From contig NZ_LUAW01000015.1 in assembly GCF_001605895.1 (NCBI RefSeq), positions 97,193 through 161,192 of the forward strand: a stretch of DNA of 64,000 bases, given 5' to 3'. The stretch's first letter is position 1; each line of letters opens with the position of its first letter. The DNA comes from Acinetobacter pragensis (GTDB lineage Bacteria; Pseudomonadota; Gammaproteobacteria; Pseudomonadales; Moraxellaceae). The translations under genes were made by a program, and so were the position numbers. The notes beneath the pieces were generated by a model that was not told the origin of the DNA, searched no databases, and worked only from the letters and a program-made list of their open reading frames with translations. Shown here piece after piece: positions 61,911-64,000 of this stretch.

Positions 61911-62103
61911 GCTGAACAGCTTAGGGACGAAATGCTGTTTTAATGTACCGATTGTCAGCATTTTTTGGAAAAAACATACAGCAGATGTCATTCAATTGAA
62001 TTTTATTGCTAAATTTCTAAAGCTTGAACATTGAGATAATAGTCTACTCAAAAAGATTTAAAAATTGATTGAATAAAAAGCAAGTGAATAACTTAAGCCA
62101 TTA

Positions 62104-62135
62104 AAAATTAAAAGCACTGCAAGATGCAGTGCTTC
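62104..62135 (-). terminator. Rho-independent terminator
   Basis: AAGCACTGCA / TGCAGTGCTT stem, followed on the minus strand by TTAATTTTTAA. It ends the flavin monooxygenase gene at 62180. The 190 bases between the cytochrome b561 relic and here hold nothing that I recognise. Confidence 0.75.
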
Positions 62136-62179
62136 TGTGACGGAATTTATAGCGTTGCAATTAAAGTTGCGTGAATGAA

Positions 62180-63187
62180 TTAACTGGCTGGATTCTTAAG
62201 ATTCATCAAACGTGTAAAGTTATCTAAGCGTTTTTCTGTATCGTAAATATCACATGTGAAAATAAACTCATCAACATCATATTGAGTCAGTAAATTCGCT
62301 AGCCCGGCTTTTACTGTTTCTGGCGAGCCTATTTGCGCCACCGCATAGAAGTTATCAATATATTGCTTTTCTGCAGGTGACCAAAGTTCATTCATATTTT
62401 CTACGGGCGGCTTTAAGGTCGTCCGGTTGCTGCGGATCATGCCTAAGATGCGCTGATAGGGCGTTGAGGCAAGGAATTCTGCTTCCTCATCGCTGTCCGC
62501 AATAAGGATTGGAACGCCCATAGAAACATAAGGACGATCCAAATATTCAGAAGGGACAAAGTTTTCACGGTAGAGCTGAATAGCTTGGGCCAGCATGCGC
62601 GGGGCAAAGTGCGATGCAAATGAATAAGGCAAGCCTAGTTGCGCTGCCAGCTGCGCGCTGAACAGGCTCGATCCAAGCAGCCAAACAGGCACATGTGTGC
62701 TTTGGCCCGGCGTGGCAATAATGCGTTGGTTGGGGGCTGGGTCTTTAAAATATTGTAAAATTTCGGCAACGTCACGTGGAAATTGATCTTCAGTTTCTTG
62801 ATGCCCGCGGCGCAGTGCACGCATGGTTGCTGGGTCTGTTCCTGGAGCGCGGCCAAGACCCAATTCCACACGGTTCGGGTAGAGGGTTGCCAGTGTGCCA
62901 AATTGTTCTGCAACAACTAAAGGAGCATGGTTCGGCAGCATCACTCCGCCAGAGCCAACTTTAATGCTTGAGGTGTTGGCAAGCAGATAGCCTAAAAGCA
63001 CTGATGTTGCTGAACTGGCAATGCCTGCCATATTATGATGTTCTGCCAGCCAAATGCGCTCATAGCCTAATCGTTCGGCATGTTGAGCTAATTCCAATGC
63101 ATGGTGCAGGGAGGACTGAATGCTTTTGTTTTCTCTAACTGGCGCAAGTTCTAAGATAGAGAATTTGGTATCGTGCAATGAACGCAT
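62180..63187 (-). CDS. luciferase-like FMN-dependent monooxygenase
   Basis: A 335-residue LLM-class flavin-dependent oxidoreductase (group of E. coli YhbW). The TIM barrel begins [14 protein letters not shown] and has [26 protein letters not shown] (about 48-73), [43 protein letters not shown] (about 79-121), and [27 protein letters not shown] (about 159-185). It would use reduced FMN and oxygen on an unknown substrate. The frame is open to 63406, but ATG at 63187 with GGGAA upstream gives the family N-terminus. Twin dyads at 63208-63262 cover its promoter, so a repressor controls it. Confidence 0.9.
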   Translation of the reverse strand: MRSLHDTKFSILELAPVRENKSIQSSLHHALELAQHAERLGYERIWLAEHHNMAGIASSATSVLLGYLLANTSSIKVGSGGVMLPNHAPLVVAEQFGTLATLYPNRVELGLGRAPGTDPATMRALRRGHQETEDQFPRDVAEILQYFKDPAPNQRIIATPGQSTHVPVWLLGSSLFSAQLAAQLGLPYSFASHFAPRMLAQAIQLYRENFVPSEYLDRPYVSMGVPILIADSDEEAEFLASTPYQRILGMIRSNRTTLKPPVENMNELWSPAEKQYIDNFYAVAQIGSPETVKAGLANLLTQYDVDEFIFTCDIYDTEKRLDNFTRLMNLKNPAS

Positions 63188-63207
63188 AATTGTTCCCATA
63201 AGCTGTT

Positions 63208-63262
63208 TATATCGAAATAATACGATATAAGGGGTGTAATGTATATCGGAATATTTCGATAT
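63208..63262. promoter_or_regulatory. twin dyad operators ATATCG-N8-CGATAT
   Basis: TATATCG-N8-CGATATA at 63208-63229 and ATATCG-N8-CGATAT at 63243-63262. The centres are 34 bases apart, about three helical turns. They lie 20-75 bases upstream of the monooxygenase start. The pattern fits a dimeric repressor such as an ArsR- or TetR-type regulator, whose gene is not in this window. The 380-base gap up to 63567 otherwise shows no gene. Confidence 0.65.
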
Positions 63263-63567
63263 GGCTGATGTTGAATGATATGAACGGTGTATGAAACTGA
63301 ATAGAAGAAAGCTGATTGGAGAGGATATTTCAGTTTGTGATCTTTTTACTGGTGTGTTTTGAAATGTTAAAGCGCATGAAAACTCTGTATGAATTGAGCA
63401 CATCATGCATATCTGACGGAATATTTTGTTAGATTAATTTTTTACAGCTGATCCGATTGCGAATAAGTCGCCATGTTTAATGTGTTGCCTAGCAGAACTG
63501 GCTATCCAACAGATGAAATTCGTTAAGCAAGAAGATATGGCGTATCAAGTGAATGGAGGGAATTCAA

Positions 63568-63735
63568 ATGCCGCAAGGTGATAAGTCTGCATATACGGCA
63601 AAGCAGAAGAGGCAGGCGCAGCATATTATAGAGTCTGAGAAGGAGCGTGGACTGTCAGAACAGGATGCGGAACGCATCGGCTGGGCCACCGTCAACAAGC
63701 AGGATGGCGGTGGGAAGCGAAAGGTTAAAAAATAA
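63568..63735 (+). CDS. small basic KGG-type protein ('plasmid stabilization protein')
   Basis: A 55-residue highly charged protein, MPQGDKSAYTAKQKRQAQHIIESEKERGLSEQDAERIGWATVNKQDGGG-KRKVKK. It matches a widespread small family often annotated as plasmid stabilization protein although most copies are chromosomal and the role is unknown. The ATG at 63568 has GGAGGG eight bases upstream and is preferred over 63553. The basic Gly/Lys tail suggests nucleic-acid binding. Confidence 0.8.
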   Translation: MPQGDKSAYTAKQKRQAQHIIESEKERGLSEQDAERIGWATVNKQDGGGKRKVKK

Positions 63736-63773
63736 AGGCTTGTATTTTGCTTTCAGCACGATAATGTCCAGAC

Positions 63774-63801
63774 CTAAAAAAAGCGCCCGCAGGCGCTTTA
63801 A
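63774..63801 (-). terminator. Rho-independent terminator
   Basis: AAAGCGCC / GGCGCTTT stem with a 4-base loop. On the minus strand it is followed by TTTTTAGG. It ends the gene that enters from the right edge. Confidence 0.8.
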
Positions 63802-63820
63802 TTCAATCTTTTGCTTGCCA

Positions 63821-64000
63821 TTAACGGCGTTTGCTATTTTTATAATGACCTAAGTGGCGGCCATTATCATTGCTGTAGTAACCGCGGTCATTGTAGCGGT
63901 AGTTGTTTGAACGGTAGCCGCGGTCGTTATAGCGGCGATCATAACGGTCGTTATCGTCATAACGGCGGTCTTCACTGACTTTTTTTCCTAATACCGCACC
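63821..64000 (-). CDS. 3' end of a Tyr/Arg/Asp-rich envelope protein (partial)
   Basis: The last 59 residues of a minus-strand gene that runs off the right edge. It reads GAVLGKKVSEDRRYDDNDRYDRR, then repeats of the type YNDRGYRSNN, and ends GHYKNSKRR. The GAVLG at the beginning resembles the end of a glycine-zipper (2TM) domain, and the repeated Y-(N/D)-D-R-(R/G)-Y tail is typical of surface-anchored or envelope glycine-zipper proteins. The N-terminal part, with any signal peptide, is outside the window. Confidence 0.65.
   Translation of the reverse strand, partial: GAVLGKKVSEDRRYDDNDRYDRRYNDRGYRSNNYRYNDRGYYSNDNGRHLGHYKNSKRR

Overview
The window reads as chromosomal DNA of an Acinetobacter species (Gammaproteobacteria, Moraxellales). 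Pointers are the moderately AT-rich composition, an AceI-type PACE efflux gene beside its LysR-type regulator, two OmpW-family porins, the divergent ppsA/ppsR pair, the rpsF-rpsR-rplI...dnaB-alr order, and a complete cyoABCDE ubiquinol oxidase operon. This is inference from protein resemblance; no rRNA or tRNA gene was found to fix the species. No insertion sequence, prophage, integron or CRISPR array was recognised.

Layout. 0-10 kb: small membrane protein, aldehyde dehydrogenase, SRAP (DNA-protein crosslink) protein, MarR regulator, YoaE (TerC/CBS/CorC), GNAT-like unknown, ThiM, multi-zinc-ribbon unknown. 10-22 kb: PepN, small unknowns, two tandem UspA proteins, a lipoprotein esterase, an SMR efflux/TetR pair with a likely operator, BenE and LeuE transporters, transaldolase, AceR/AceI. 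22-35 kb: long OmpW variant, thiolase with a Lys/Ala-rich leader, two-domain FabG-like reductase, MaoC hydratase, beta-lactamase-fold hydrolase, NlpE-like lipoprotein, DnaX, thioesterase, second OmpW, iron-type alcohol dehydrogenase. 35-42 kb: LMW phosphatase, MurB, DUF218 protein, lysophospholipase-like hydrolase, FMN glutamate-synthase-like protein, WYL regulator.

42-46.5 kb is the most interesting part. It is a compact cluster encoding a circularly permuted ATP-grasp enzyme, a short alpha-E protein, a transglutaminase-fold protease and Anbu, a bacterial proteasome-like subunit with a penultimate Thr. It runs divergently from a WYL-domain regulator. The gene set recurs across bacteria and has been predicted to make or tag peptides, but no physiological role is settled. 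Here the alpha-E protein is short, and five GTACT repeats fill the gap before it.

46.5-64 kb: Alr, DnaB, L9/S18/S6, CyoEDCBA, GYF/RDD protein, PEP synthase with its regulatory kinase/phosphorylase, then a decayed zone (an FMO-like fragment and a cytochrome b561 relic). After this come a luciferase-like flavin monooxygenase behind twin dyad operators, a small KGG-type protein, and the 3' end of a glycine-rich protein.

The genes are mostly housekeeping: respiration, PEP metabolism, replication, cell wall and translation. Interspersed are stress and efflux modules with visible local regulation.
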